Shown: positions 1 through 6,206, counted from the first letter of the stretch. The stretch: 7,436 nucleotides of DNA from an uncultured Pseudorhodoferax sp. (GCA_913776795.1 CAJYRH010000582.1:1-7436); one strand, 5' to 3'. Notes: a model not told the origin generated them from the letters alone. Translations and numbers: made by a program.

Positions 1-250
1 CCGGCAGCACGTCCTGCAGGTCGTGCTCCAGCAGGCGCACCTGGGCCAGATGGCGGCACAGGTGCTGGCCGACCTCGGTCGCCAGACAGGGCTGGCCGCG
101 CACCACCAGCGCGCAGCCGATGCGTTCCTCCAGCAGCCGCACACGTTGCGAGATGGCCGAGGGCGTCACGTGCAGCGCCTGGGCGGCGCGCTCAAAGCTG
201 CCTTCGCGGACCACGGCGGCCAGCGCGGCAAGGGCGGCATAGTCCAGCAC
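1..250 (-). CDS. argP: LysR-type transcriptional regulator, ArgP/LysG type (N-terminal part, cut by window edge)
   Basis: Minus-strand frame of 83 complete codons running off the left edge, beginning with GTG at 250-248. The purine-rich GGGGGA lies just upstream, and no in-frame ATG is visible further up. The N-terminus (MLDYAALAALAAVVREGSFE) is followed by a winged helix-turn-helix at about residues 17-40 (FERAAQALHVTPSAISQRV), then LLEERIG and a segment with LVVRGQP and ATEVGQ. This follows E. coli ArgP closely (FERAAQ, SAVSQR, LLVR, TEQGQ). ArgP and LysG sense arginine or lysine in the cytoplasm and activate a basic amino-acid exporter gene. Here the exporter lies divergently 87 bp away, which strongly supports the assignment. 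The effector-binding domain is outside the window, so ligand specificity cannot be read. Confidence 0.88.
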   Translation of the reverse strand, partial: MLDYAALAALAAVVREGSFERAAQALHVTPSAISQRVRLLEERIGCALVVRGQPCLATEVGQHLCRHLAQVRLLEHDLQDVLP

Positions 251-272
251 GGCGTCCCCCGTCGATGAAGAA

Positions 273-296
273 AAACTGAACCGAGTTTAGAAGTTT
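273..296. promoter_or_regulatory. Candidate LysR-type operator between argP and argO
   Basis: The only A/T-rich part of the 87-bp divergent intergenic region holds an inverted repeat, AAACT (273-277) and AGTTT (284-288), separated by 6 bp. AGTTT occurs again at 292-296, on the same helical face only roughly (8-bp step). LysR-type regulators usually bind short dyads within such divergent regions, so this is the best candidate for the ArgP-like protein's site. No convincing -35/-10 pair was found for either gene. The assignment is inferred from position and symmetry only. Confidence 0.4.
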
Positions 297-337
297 GCGC
301 TGGCCCGCGGGGCACCGCGGCGGCATGCTCCGAACCC

Positions 338-952
338 ATGTCTGCTTTCCTCCAGGGCTTCTCGCTGAGCCTCGCCTTGATCGTCGCCATCGGCGCCCAG
401 AACGCCTTCGTGCTGCGCCAGGGCCTGCGCCGCGCCCATGTGCCGCAGATCGTGCTGTTCTGCGCGCTGGCCGATGCGCTGCTGGTGGCCGCCGGCGTCT
501 ACGGCATGGCCGGCCTGCTGGGTACGCAGCCGCTGCTGGCGCGCGTACTGGCGGCGCTGGGCGCTGTGTTCCTGGCCGGCTACGGCCTGCGTGCGTTTTG
601 GCGCAGCCGGCGCCCGGCAACGCTGCAGGCGGCTGCTGACACGACCGGTGGCAAGGCGGCCGTGCTGGCCCAGGCCGCGGCATTCACGCTGCTGAATCCG
701 CACGTTTACCTGGACACGGTGCTGCTGGTGGGTTCGGTCGGCGCCCAGCATGGGCCAGTGGCGCGGGCGGCCTTCGTGGCCGGTGCGGCGCTGGCCAGCG
801 CCGGCTGGTTCGCCGCGCTGGGCTTCGGCGCACGCTGGCTGGCCCCGGTGTTCGCGCGCCCGCGCGCCTGGCAGTGGCTGGACCGCTGCATCGGCGCCAC
901 CATGCTGGCGCTGGCGGCAGGGCTGGTGCTGCGTGCCGCCGGCGTCGCGTAA
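338..952 (+). CDS. argO: LysE/ArgO family basic amino-acid exporter
   Basis: A 204-residue inner-membrane protein that should export L-arginine and/or L-lysine, or toxic analogues such as canavanine. The family signature is clear: GAQNAFVLRQGL at residues 19-30, corresponding to GPQNAFVMNQGI in E. coli ArgO, and LLNPHVYLDTVLLVGSVGAQ at 118-137. About six hydrophobic segments can be drawn (near 3-27, 36-61, 67-88, 110-133, 143-165 and 182-202), the usual LysE topology. A short hydrophilic loop around 89-109 separates the two halves. The chosen ATG gives the family's short N-terminus, although no good Shine-Dalgarno sequence precedes it. The gene diverges from an argP-like regulator, so induction by basic amino acids is likely. 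The stop is 9 bp before rsmD, suggesting read-through into that gene. Lysine versus arginine preference cannot be decided. Confidence 0.9.
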   Translation: MSAFLQGFSLSLALIVAIGAQNAFVLRQGLRRAHVPQIVLFCALADALLVAAGVYGMAGLLGTQPLLARVLAALGAVFLAGYGLRAFWRSRRPATLQAAADTTGGKAAVLAQAAAFTLLNPHVYLDTVLLVGSVGAQHGPVARAAFVAGAALASAGWFAALGFGARWLAPVFARPRAWQWLDRCIGATMLALAAGLVLRAAGVA

Positions 953-961
953 GCTCGCCGC

Positions 962-1564
962 ATGCCCCGTCCCCCTGCCCAGAAGACCGTCAAGAAGACC
1001 ACCGCCCCGGCCCGCCCGCACGAAGTGCGCATCATCGGCGGCCAATGGAAGCGCACCAAGCTGCCCGTGGCCGACAAGCCCGGCCTGCGCCCCACGCCCG
1101 ACCGCGTGCGCGAGACCCTGTTCAACTGGCTCGGCCAGGACCTCACGGGCTGGCGCTGCCTGGACATGTTCGCGGGCTCCGGCGCGCTGGGCCTGGAGGC
1201 CGCCTCGCGCGGCGCGGCCGAGGTGCATCTGTTCGAGACCGATGCGGCCCTGGTGGCCCGGTTGCAGCAGCTCAAGACCCGCCTCGACGCCGCGTCGCTG
1301 CATGTCACGCGCGGCGACGGCGTCGCGCTGGCGGGCCGCCTGCCCGCCGGCAGCATCGACCTGGTGCTGCTGGACCCGCCCTTCGACGCCAATCACTACA
1401 CGGCCGCAGTGGACGCCGCCCTGCGCGTGATGACCCCGGCGGGTCGTCTTTACCTGGAGGCACCCGAGCGGTGGAATGCAGACCGGCTCGCCGGCCAGGG
1501 GCTGGCATCGCTGCGCCACCTCAAGGCTGGCGCCGTCCACGCCCACCTGCTGGCCCGCGCATAA
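962..1564 (+). CDS. rsmD: 16S rRNA (guanine(966)-N2)-methyltransferase RsmD
   Basis: A 200-residue SAM-dependent Rossmann methyltransferase that modifies G966 (E. coli numbering) of 16S rRNA in the small subunit. After a Lys/Pro-rich tail (1-20) comes the family's typical VRIIGGQWKRTKLPV (22-36) and GLRPTPDRVRETLFNWL (41-57). These match E. coli RsmD almost word for word (RIIGGQWRGRKLPV, GLRPTTDRVRETLFNWL). The SAM-binding motif I is LDMFAGSGALGLEAASRGA (67-85), and catalytic motif IV is LLDPPF (136-141). Length agrees with the family. The ATG lies 9 bp after the argO stop with no clear ribosome-binding site, so translational coupling to argO is plausible. It is followed 39 bp later by coaD; rsmD-coaD adjacency is a common arrangement in bacteria. 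Confidence 0.95.
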   Translation: MPRPPAQKTVKKTTAPARPHEVRIIGGQWKRTKLPVADKPGLRPTPDRVRETLFNWLGQDLTGWRCLDMFAGSGALGLEAASRGAAEVHLFETDAALVARLQQLKTRLDAASLHVTRGDGVALAGRLPAGSIDLVLLDPPFDANHYTAAVDAALRVMTPAGRLYLEAPERWNADRLAGQGLASLRHLKAGAVHAHLLARA

Positions 1565-1603
1565 TCGCGCCGCACGGGCGCAGCCCGCAGGAACAAGCCA
1601 CCC

Positions 1604-2098
1604 ATGAGCCACCATGTGATCGCCGTCTACCCCGGTACCTTCGACCCGATGACGCTGGGCCACGAGGACGTGGTGCGCCGTGCGGCCCAGCTGTTCGACA
1701 CCGTGATCGTGGCGGTGGCGGCCGGCCACCACAAGAAGACGCTGTTCTCGCTGGACGAGCGCATCGAGATGGTGCGCGAATCGGTCCGCGCCTACCCGCA
1801 GGTCCAGGTGGAAAGCTTTGCTGGCCTGGTGCGCGATTTCGTCGTCGCCAAGGGCGGCAAGGCCATGGTGCGCGGCCTTCGCGCCGTGACGGACTTCGAC
1901 TACGAGTTCCAGCTGGCCGGCATGAACCGCGCACTGATGCCCGATGTCGAGACGGTGTTCCTGACGCCGGGCGACAAGTACCAGTTCATCTCCAGCACCT
2001 TCGTGCGCGAGATCGCCACGCTGGGCGGCGAGGTCGAGAAATTCGTCTCGCCCTACGTGCTGCGCTGCCTCATGGACAAGGTGGGCCGCGCAGGCTGA
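1604..2098 (+). CDS. coaD: Phosphopantetheine adenylyltransferase (PPAT)
   Basis: A 164-residue cytoplasmic nucleotidyltransferase that converts 4'-phosphopantetheine and ATP to dephospho-CoA, the penultimate step of coenzyme A synthesis. The N-terminus AVYPGTFDPMTLGHEDVV (7-24) carries the nucleotidyltransferase T/HxGH motif as TLGH (17-20). KGGKAMVRGLRAVTDFDYEF (83-102) is the family's RGLR(A/N)xxDFxYE segment. ISSTFVREIA (129-138) is the C-terminal ATP-binding ISS(T/S)xVRE motif. Length matches bacterial CoaD (about 160 residues). AGGAA at 1589-1593 is a reasonable Shine-Dalgarno sequence, 10 bp before the ATG. It is the last gene of the probable argO-rsmD-coaD unit and is followed by a strong hairpin. 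A CATAAT just before it (1560-1565) could be a weak internal -10 element, but no good -35 accompanies it. Confidence 0.96.
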   Translation: MSHHVIAVYPGTFDPMTLGHEDVVRRAAQLFDTVIVAVAAGHHKKTLFSLDERIEMVRESVRAYPQVQVESFAGLVRDFVVAKGGKAMVRGLRAVTDFDYEFQLAGMNRALMPDVETVFLTPGDKYQFISSTFVREIATLGGEVEKFVSPYVLRCLMDKVGRAG

Positions 2099-2102
2099 GC
2101 GT

Positions 2103-2131
2103 GCGCCGGCAACCGCCGGCGTTGCCTGCGC
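2103..2131. terminator. Hairpin between convergent coaD and hydrolase genes
   Basis: Just after the coaD stop the sequence can fold in two competing ways. One is a 7-bp stem CGCCGGC/GCCGGCG around an AACC loop (2104-2121). The other is an extended stem: GGCAAC/GTTGCC (2108-2113 with 2121-2126) plus GCGC/GCGC (2103-2106 with 2128-2131), with one mismatch. No T-run follows on either strand, so it is not a textbook intrinsic terminator. Its place between converging stops suggests a bidirectional terminator or an RNA 3'-end stabiliser. Confidence 0.5.
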
Positions 2132-2153
2132 AGCGACCGTCCTGCAGGCCAGA

Positions 2154-2855
2154 TCATGGCAGCCGCGCCAGCCAGTCCAGCAGCAGCGCATTGACCGCGG
2201 CCGGCTGCTCCATCGTCAGCATGTGGCCGCACAGCGGCAGCAGGTGCAGCTCGGCCTGCAGCACGAGGGCGGCGATCTCGCGCGCGCAGTCCGGCGGTGT
2301 CAGGCTGTCGGATTCGCCGCTGGCCACCAGCACCGGGAAACGCAGTGCGGGCAGGTGGATGCGCGCATCGGGCCGGGCCATCACAGCCCGGTTCTGGCGA
2401 ACCAGCTGGGCAGCGCCCGCGCGCAGCACCATGGCCAGGTAACGCTTCGCCAGGGTTTTGAGTTCAGGATGGCGCCGGTCGAACGCGAAGGGCACGTTGG
2501 CACGCAGCACCTCGTCGGCACGGCCGCTCTCGAACAGGCCGATGGCCTGCTCGCGCAGGCTGCGCATGTCGGCGGTCTCGGGCCGTGCCGAGGTGCCCAG
2601 CAGGGCCAGGCCGCGCACGCGCGCCGGGGCCTGGCGCGCCGCTTCCATGGCCACCATGCCGCCCATGGACGCACCGCACAGCACCAGCGGGCCGGCCTGC
2701 TCGGCCAGCAGGCGCTCGGCCATCTCCTCGATGCTGGCGCTGCGCTCGGCCACGTCCGTGACGCCGACACGCCAGCGTGCGGGCAGGGCCCGCAGCTGCG
2801 CATGCCAGAGTTCGGCGTCGCAGGCCAGGCCCGGGATCAGGATCAGCTTGTCCAT
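2154..2855 (-). CDS. Alpha/beta-fold hydrolase
   Basis: A 233-residue soluble alpha/beta hydrolase. It opens with MDKLILIPGLACDAELW, the usual first strand and HG-like oxyanion region (here PGL, residues 8-10). The nucleophile elbow is LCGASMGGM (59-67, GxSxG) with Ser63. The acid is probably Asp183 in SGESDSLTPP, and the base His211 in CGHMLTMEQP. All three catalytic residues are present with normal spacing, so it should be an active esterase, thioesterase or related enzyme. No signal peptide is seen, so it should be cytoplasmic. The substrate cannot be named; the short cap region (about 100-165) is compatible with small-ester or lactone hydrolases of the BioH/MhpC-like group. It converges on coaD and diverges from the histidine phosphatase, so it is probably a single-gene unit. 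Only a weak GAG precedes the ATG. Confidence 0.85.
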   Translation of the reverse strand: MDKLILIPGLACDAELWHAQLRALPARWRVGVTDVAERSASIEEMAERLLAEQAGPLVLCGASMGGMVAMEAARQAPARVRGLALLGTSARPETADMRSLREQAIGLFESGRADEVLRANVPFAFDRRHPELKTLAKRYLAMVLRAGAAQLVRQNRAVMARPDARIHLPALRFPVLVASGESDSLTPPDCAREIAALVLQAELHLLPLCGHMLTMEQPAAVNALLLDWLARLP

Positions 2856-2897
2856 TTGTGCTCAGAATCAACGATGGAACTCGTTCAGTGCCTGAGC

Positions 2898-2922
2898 TTA
2901 TCCGCGTGCGGCTTTCGGATAA
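2898..2922. promoter_or_regulatory. 7-bp inverted repeat and -10-like elements in the divergent hydrolase/phosphatase region
   Basis: TTATCCG (2898-2904) and CGGATAA (2916-2922) form a perfect inverted repeat with an 11-bp centre. It sits 7 bp before the phosphatase start, in a 74-bp divergent intergenic region. The right arm is part of GATAAT (2918-2923), a good -10 hexamer for the rightward gene. The left arm reads GATAAG on the minus strand, a weaker -10 for the leftward hydrolase. No good -35 was found for either direction. It could therefore be a pair of back-to-back promoters, an operator, or both. Confidence 0.4.
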
Positions 2923-2929
2923 TCCCGGC

Positions 2930-3619
2930 ATGACCCGCCTGATTCTCGTGCGCCATGGTGAAACCGAGTGGAACCGCCAATTGCGTTTTCAAGGGCAGGT
3001 GGACGTGCCGCTGAACGCCACCGGGCATGAGCAGGCACAGCGCGTTGCGCGGCGCCTGGCCGGCAGCAACGTGGACCGCGTGGTCAGCAGCGACCTGGTG
3101 CGTGCGCGCCAGACCGCTGCGCCGCTGGCCGAACTGCTGTCCCGCCGCGGCGGCCCCGATCCGATCGAGAGCGCGGCGCTGCGCGAGCAGAGCTTCGGCC
3201 TGGTCGACGGCATGAGCGTGGACGAGATCAAGCGCCTGCATCCGGCGGCCTGGAACGGCTGGGTCGATTTCGATGCCGACTACGCCTTCGAAGGAGGCGA
3301 GAGCACGCGGCGCTTCCACACCCGTGTGCTGCAGGGCCTGCGCGCACTGGCCGATGCGCATGCTGGCCAGACCCTGGTGGTGGTCACGCACGGCGGCGTG
3401 CTCGACATGGTCTGGCGCAGCGCGCGCGCGCTGCCCTTGGACGGGCCACGCCAGGCCCACATCCCGAACGCCGGCGTGAGCCAGGTGCAGGTGCTGGTCG
3501 AAGACGCGGCGCACCGCCTGGACATCGTGGACTGGGCCGACATCGCCCACCTGGACGGCATGCCGCCGCAGCCGGTCTACGACCAGGCGCGGCTGGCCGC
3601 GATCCGCCAGCGCGTCTGA
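2930..3619 (+). CDS. Histidine phosphatase family protein (phosphoglycerate-mutase superfamily, branch 1)
   Basis: A 229-residue protein starting MTRLILVRHGETEWN. It contains the full branch-1 catalytic set: RHG at 8-10 with the phospho-accepting His9, SDLVRARQTA (54-63) with Arg60, LREQSFG (84-90) with the probable proton donor Glu86, and VVTHGG (151-156) with His154. The family transfers phosphate from a substrate to His9. Substrates range from phosphoglycerate (GpmA/GpmB) to alpha-ribazole phosphate (CobC) and many small phosphates. The sequence does not decide among these, and no cobalamin gene is nearby. Length suits the cofactor-independent phosphatase-like members. The frame is open further upstream, but this ATG places RHG at the usual position. 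No Shine-Dalgarno sequence is visible, and a GATAAT ends 6 bp before the start, so the transcript may be leaderless. Confidence 0.88.
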   Translation: MTRLILVRHGETEWNRQLRFQGQVDVPLNATGHEQAQRVARRLAGSNVDRVVSSDLVRARQTAAPLAELLSRRGGPDPIESAALREQSFGLVDGMSVDEIKRLHPAAWNGWVDFDADYAFEGGESTRRFHTRVLQGLRALADAHAGQTLVVVTHGGVLDMVWRSARALPLDGPRQAHIPNAGVSQVQVLVEDAAHRLDIVDWADIAHLDGMPPQPVYDQARLAAIRQRV

Positions 3620-3623
3620 ACCC

Positions 3624-3653
3624 GCGCACCTTCGCCAAGGCGACAAGGCGCGC
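3624..3653. terminator. Imperfect hairpin after the histidine phosphatase gene
   Basis: Five bases after the stop codon, GCGC (3624-3627) and CCTT (3629-3632) can pair with AAGG (3645-3648) and GCGC (3650-3653). There is one mismatch, plus a short inner stem around CAAG. No T-run follows. It could be a weak terminator or a 3'-end stabiliser separating the phosphatase from the acyl-CoA dehydrogenase. Confidence 0.3.
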
Positions 3654-3697
3654 CTGCAGGGCGTTGTACCGTGCGCATGCCGAATGCTTGGACACGC

Positions 3698-4861
3698 ATG
3701 GACTTTCACCTGACCGAACCACAGCAGCAGATCGTCGATGCGGTGCAGCGCGCCTGCGCGCCCTTCGATGCCGATTACTGGCTGCGCCGCGACCGCGAGG
3801 GCGGTTTCCCCGACGATTTTCACCAGGCCATGGCCAAGGCGGGCTGGCTCGGCATCGCCATGCCCGAGGCCTATGGCGGCGCCGGACTGGGCATCACCGA
3901 GGCGGCGCTCATGATGCACACCATCAGTGCCACGGGCGCGGGCCTGTCGGGCGCTTCGGCCGTGCACATGAACATCTTCGGCCTGCACCCGGCCGTCGTC
4001 TTCGGCAGCGACGCGCAGAAGCGGCGCTGGCTGCCGCCATTGATCGCCGGTCGCGACAAGGCCTGTTTCGGCGTGACCGAGCCCAACACCGGCCTGAACA
4101 CGCTGCGCCTGAAGACGCGCGCCGTGCGCCAGGGCGACCACTACCTGGTCTCGGGCCAGAAGGTCTGGATCTCCACGGCCCAGGTGGCCAACAAGATGCT
4201 GCTGCTGGCGCGCACCACGCCCGTGGAAGAGGCGCGCGGCACCGAAGGCCTGAGCCTGTTCTACACCGACCTGGACCGCAGCACGGTGGAGGTGCGCGAG
4301 ATCGAGAAGATGGGCCGCAAGGCAGTGGATTCCAACCAGGTCTTCATCGACGGCCTGCGCATCCCGGTGGAGGACCGCATCGGCGAGGAGGGTCAGGGCT
4401 TTTCCTACATCCTGCACGGCCTGAACCCCGAGCGCATCCTGATCGCTGCCGAGGCCATCGGCCTGGGCCGCGCGGCGCTGGCGCGCGGCGCGCAGTACGC
4501 CAGGGAGCGCGTGGTGTTCGACCGGCCCATCGGCCAGAACCAGGGCATCCAGCACCCGCTGGCCCGTTCGTGGATGGAACTGGAGGCGGCCTGGCTCATG
4601 GTGCTCAAGTCGGCCAGCCTGTACGACGCCCATCGGCCCTGCGGTGCCGAGGCCAATGCCGCCAAGTACCTTGGCGCCGAGGCCTGCTTCCATGCCTGCG
4701 AGAACGCCATCCTCACGCACGGCGGCATGGGTTACGCCAAGGAGTACCACGTGGAGCGCTACATGCGCGAGGCCTGGATCCCACGCCTGGCACCAGTCAG
4801 CCCGCAGCTCATCATGTGCTTCATCGCTGAGAAAGTGCTGGGTCTGCCGAAGTCGTATTGA
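3698..4861 (+). CDS. Acyl-CoA dehydrogenase family protein with the catalytic Glu at the IVD/LCAD position
   Basis: A 387-residue flavoprotein that should oxidise an acyl-CoA to the 2,3-enoyl-CoA using FAD, passing electrons to ETF. MDFHLTEPQQQIVDAV is the family's typical N-terminus, so this ATG is preferred over in-frame GTG/ATG codons at 3671 and 3677. No start has a good Shine-Dalgarno sequence. GIAMPEAYGGAGLG (52-65), ACFGVTEPNTGLN (122-134) and KVWIST (155-160) form the FAD/substrate region. The C-terminal domain has RVVFDRPIGQNQGIQHPLA and ILTHGGMGYAKEYHVERYMR (338-357). The usual catalytic Glu of the C-terminal YEG motif is missing; the aligned residue is Pro366 in RLAPVSPQ. Glu245 in GLNPERILIAA aligns with the helix-G glutamate of isovaleryl-CoA (LDLER) and long-chain dehydrogenases. 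Chain-length preference is unknown. It lies downstream of the phosphatase on the same strand. Confidence 0.88.
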   Translation: MDFHLTEPQQQIVDAVQRACAPFDADYWLRRDREGGFPDDFHQAMAKAGWLGIAMPEAYGGAGLGITEAALMMHTISATGAGLSGASAVHMNIFGLHPAVVFGSDAQKRRWLPPLIAGRDKACFGVTEPNTGLNTLRLKTRAVRQGDHYLVSGQKVWISTAQVANKMLLLARTTPVEEARGTEGLSLFYTDLDRSTVEVREIEKMGRKAVDSNQVFIDGLRIPVEDRIGEEGQGFSYILHGLNPERILIAAEAIGLGRAALARGAQYARERVVFDRPIGQNQGIQHPLARSWMELEAAWLMVLKSASLYDAHRPCGAEANAAKYLGAEACFHACENAILTHGGMGYAKEYHVERYMREAWIPRLAPVSPQLIMCFIAEKVLGLPKSY

Positions 4862-5361
4862 GGTCCGCCAGGGCCTGCAGCGGTCGCGCCGGCTGAACGG
4901 GCTTGAACGCCATAAGAGCGCCCGGGTCGTGTACGCGCTGCAGGCGTCCTCGCGCGGTCTCGCCAGGACCGGCAGCGCGAGGTGGTGTCCTCCAGCTGCG
5001 CGCGCAGCCGCAGTGCAGCGGCCAGAGTCTCGGCGCCGCCGGCCGTCCATGCTGCCCGGCCTGCCGCGCACCTGCACCTGCTGGGCTACGGCCAAGTGCT
5101 CGGCAGGAAACGCCCTTCGGCCGTGCCGTGCAGTGCCCTGGCGATCACGCACCCGTGCGGCGTTCCGCCCGCCGGGCGCAGGAACGAGCTACGCTGGCGC
5201 AGGCCCCCCTGCGCTGCGCGGCTGTGCGAGAGCCGCCGCTTCGCATGGACGGGCCAATGCATGTCGGGTGGACTTGTGTCAGGCATCGCCACGATGGTTC
5301 GTGCGCTGCATGGCACGTTGGTTGCTGTGATCGCTGTGCGACAACAACAGCAATCTTTCCC
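4862..5361. other. 500-bp intergenic stretch with no supportable gene
   Basis: This GC-rich stretch separates the acyl-CoA dehydrogenase from the outer-membrane channel gene. Reading all frames I found only Arg/Pro/Ala/Cys-rich translations without recognisable motifs or a start with a ribosome-binding site. Open frames on both strands look like chance results of high GC. A 5-bp inverted repeat, CGGGC/GCCCG (4898-4902 with 4920-4924), is too weak to call a terminator. The last 60 bp are less GC-rich and end in an A/C-rich stretch (CAACAACAGCA) just before the channel ATG. They probably hold its promoter, but no clear -35/-10 pair was seen. A decayed gene or a small RNA cannot be excluded. Confidence 0.5.
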
Positions 5362-6180
5362 ATGCACCAAAGCCACCACTTCCTGCGTTGCGCGGCTGCC
5401 GCCGCACTGACCTGCGCCGCCATCGGCGCCCAGGCCGCCGACTGGAGCGACACCTCCATGGGCGTGCGCTGGGGAACCAGGTTTGCCGAGCCTTACAACA
5501 CCCAGGACATCGAGAAGACCATCGTCAACTTCACGCATGCCAGCGGCTACAAGTACGGCAGCAACTTCCTCAACGTCGACTTCCTGATGTCCGACAGCAA
5601 GGACGACAACGCGCAAGAGATCTACGTGGTGTACCGCCATACGCTGGATCTGGGCAAGGTCACGGGCAAGTCGTTCGCCTTCGGCCCGGTCCGCGGCGTG
5701 GGCATGACGGCCGGCTTCGACGTGAACACCAAGAACGACGACAGCTACGCGTCCAAGAAGCGCATGGTGGTGGCCGGCCCCACGCTGATGATGGACGTTC
5801 CCGGCTTCCTGAACATCGGCCTGTACGCACTGTGGGAGAGCAACAAGCCCATCGGCGTCGCCGACCGCTACTCGTACGACGTGCACCCCATGCTGAACCT
5901 GGCCTGGGGCATCCCGGTGGGCAACACCGGCCTTTCGTTCGAGGGCTACCTGAACTACATCGGCGACAAAGGCAGGAACGAATTCGGTGGCCCGACTTCG
6001 CCCGAGACCAACCTGGACATGACGCTGTTCTACGACGTGTCGCCGCACATCGGTGCCAGCAAGAACGCATTCCGCGTGGGCGTGGGCTACCAGTACTGGC
6101 GCAACAAGTTCGGCAACCCGCACAGCGTGCCGGGCTCGCTCGCCAAGACGCCGATGTTGCGCGCCGACTACCACTTCTGA
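5362..6180 (+). CDS. Tsx-like outer-membrane channel protein ("outer envelope protein")
   Basis: A 272-residue precursor. Residues 1-25 are a Sec signal peptide, with a short basic region (His/Arg), an Ala-rich core, and AQA before Ala26 as a signal peptidase I site. The mature protein begins ADWSDTSMGVRWGTRFAEPY and ends in RADYHF. The terminal Phe and alternating hydrophobic/aromatic residues are typical of BAM-inserted beta-barrels. Segments such as NFLNVDFLMSDSKDD, VYRHTLDLGKVTGKSFAFGP, GPTLMMDVPGFLNIGLYALW and FRVGVGYQYWRNKFGN resemble Burkholderiales proteins of the nucleoside-specific channel (Tsx) family. E. coli Tsx is a monomeric 12-strand nucleoside channel. Substrate here is unproven, since overall similarity to Tsx itself is low. 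The upstream open frame lacks coding character, so the ATG before the signal peptide is the start, despite no Shine-Dalgarno sequence. It stands alone and converges on rlmJ. Confidence 0.82.
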   Translation: MHQSHHFLRCAAAAALTCAAIGAQAADWSDTSMGVRWGTRFAEPYNTQDIEKTIVNFTHASGYKYGSNFLNVDFLMSDSKDDNAQEIYVVYRHTLDLGKVTGKSFAFGPVRGVGMTAGFDVNTKNDDSYASKKRMVVAGPTLMMDVPGFLNIGLYALWESNKPIGVADRYSYDVHPMLNLAWGIPVGNTGLSFEGYLNYIGDKGRNEFGGPTSPETNLDMTLFYDVSPHIGASKNAFRVGVGYQYWRNKFGNPHSVPGSLAKTPMLRADYHF

Positions 6181-6183
6181 TGC

Positions 6184-6206
6184 GGCGGCGGCCCGGGGCC
6201 GCTGCT
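6184..6206. terminator. GC-rich hairpin between convergent channel gene and rlmJ
   Basis: The 25-bp gap between the two converging stops is almost filled by a hairpin. GCGGC (6188-6192) pairs with GCCGC (6198-6202) around CCGGG. It is extended outward by a G-T pair and by C6186-G6204 and G6185-C6205, making an 8-bp stem. No T-run follows in either direction. Position suggests a shared, bidirectional transcript end. Confidence 0.5.

Noticed and set aside
287..2191. Very long open frame on the minus strand (over 600 codons) across argO, rsmD and coaD
   Set aside because: Its translation is Gln/His/Arg/Ala-rich with no motif. It lies antisense to three genes with clear family signatures, and is a usual artefact of GC-rich codon bias.
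3671..3697. Earlier GTG/ATG starts for the acyl-CoA dehydrogenase
   Set aside because: They add nine residues (MRMPNAWTR) outside the family pattern. MDFHLTE is the typical N-terminus, and no start has a better ribosome-binding site.
2885..5152. Minus-strand open frame of about 755 codons across the phosphatase and acyl-CoA dehydrogenase
   Set aside because: Low-complexity composition, no recognisable domain, and antisense to two well-supported enzymes.
5165..5177. Short GC palindrome CGCCCG-C-CGGGCG in the 500-bp gap
   Set aside because: A single-base centre cannot form a good hairpin loop, and such palindromes are frequent at this GC content.
5324..5341. CRP-like site (TGTGA near the Tsx-like channel start)
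   Set aside because: TGTCG and TCACA half-sites on the minus strand are 8 bp apart rather than 6, and one half is degenerate, so this does not match the CRP consensus.
4903..5361. N-terminal extension of the outer-membrane channel gene by 153 in-frame codons
   Set aside because: The extension is Arg/Pro/Cys-rich without motifs and would bury a clean signal peptide that begins at 5362.
5086..6174. Minus-strand open frame opposite the Tsx-like channel
   Set aside because: Val/His/Ala/Arg-rich antisense translation with no motif. The plus-strand frame has a signal peptide and beta-barrel features.
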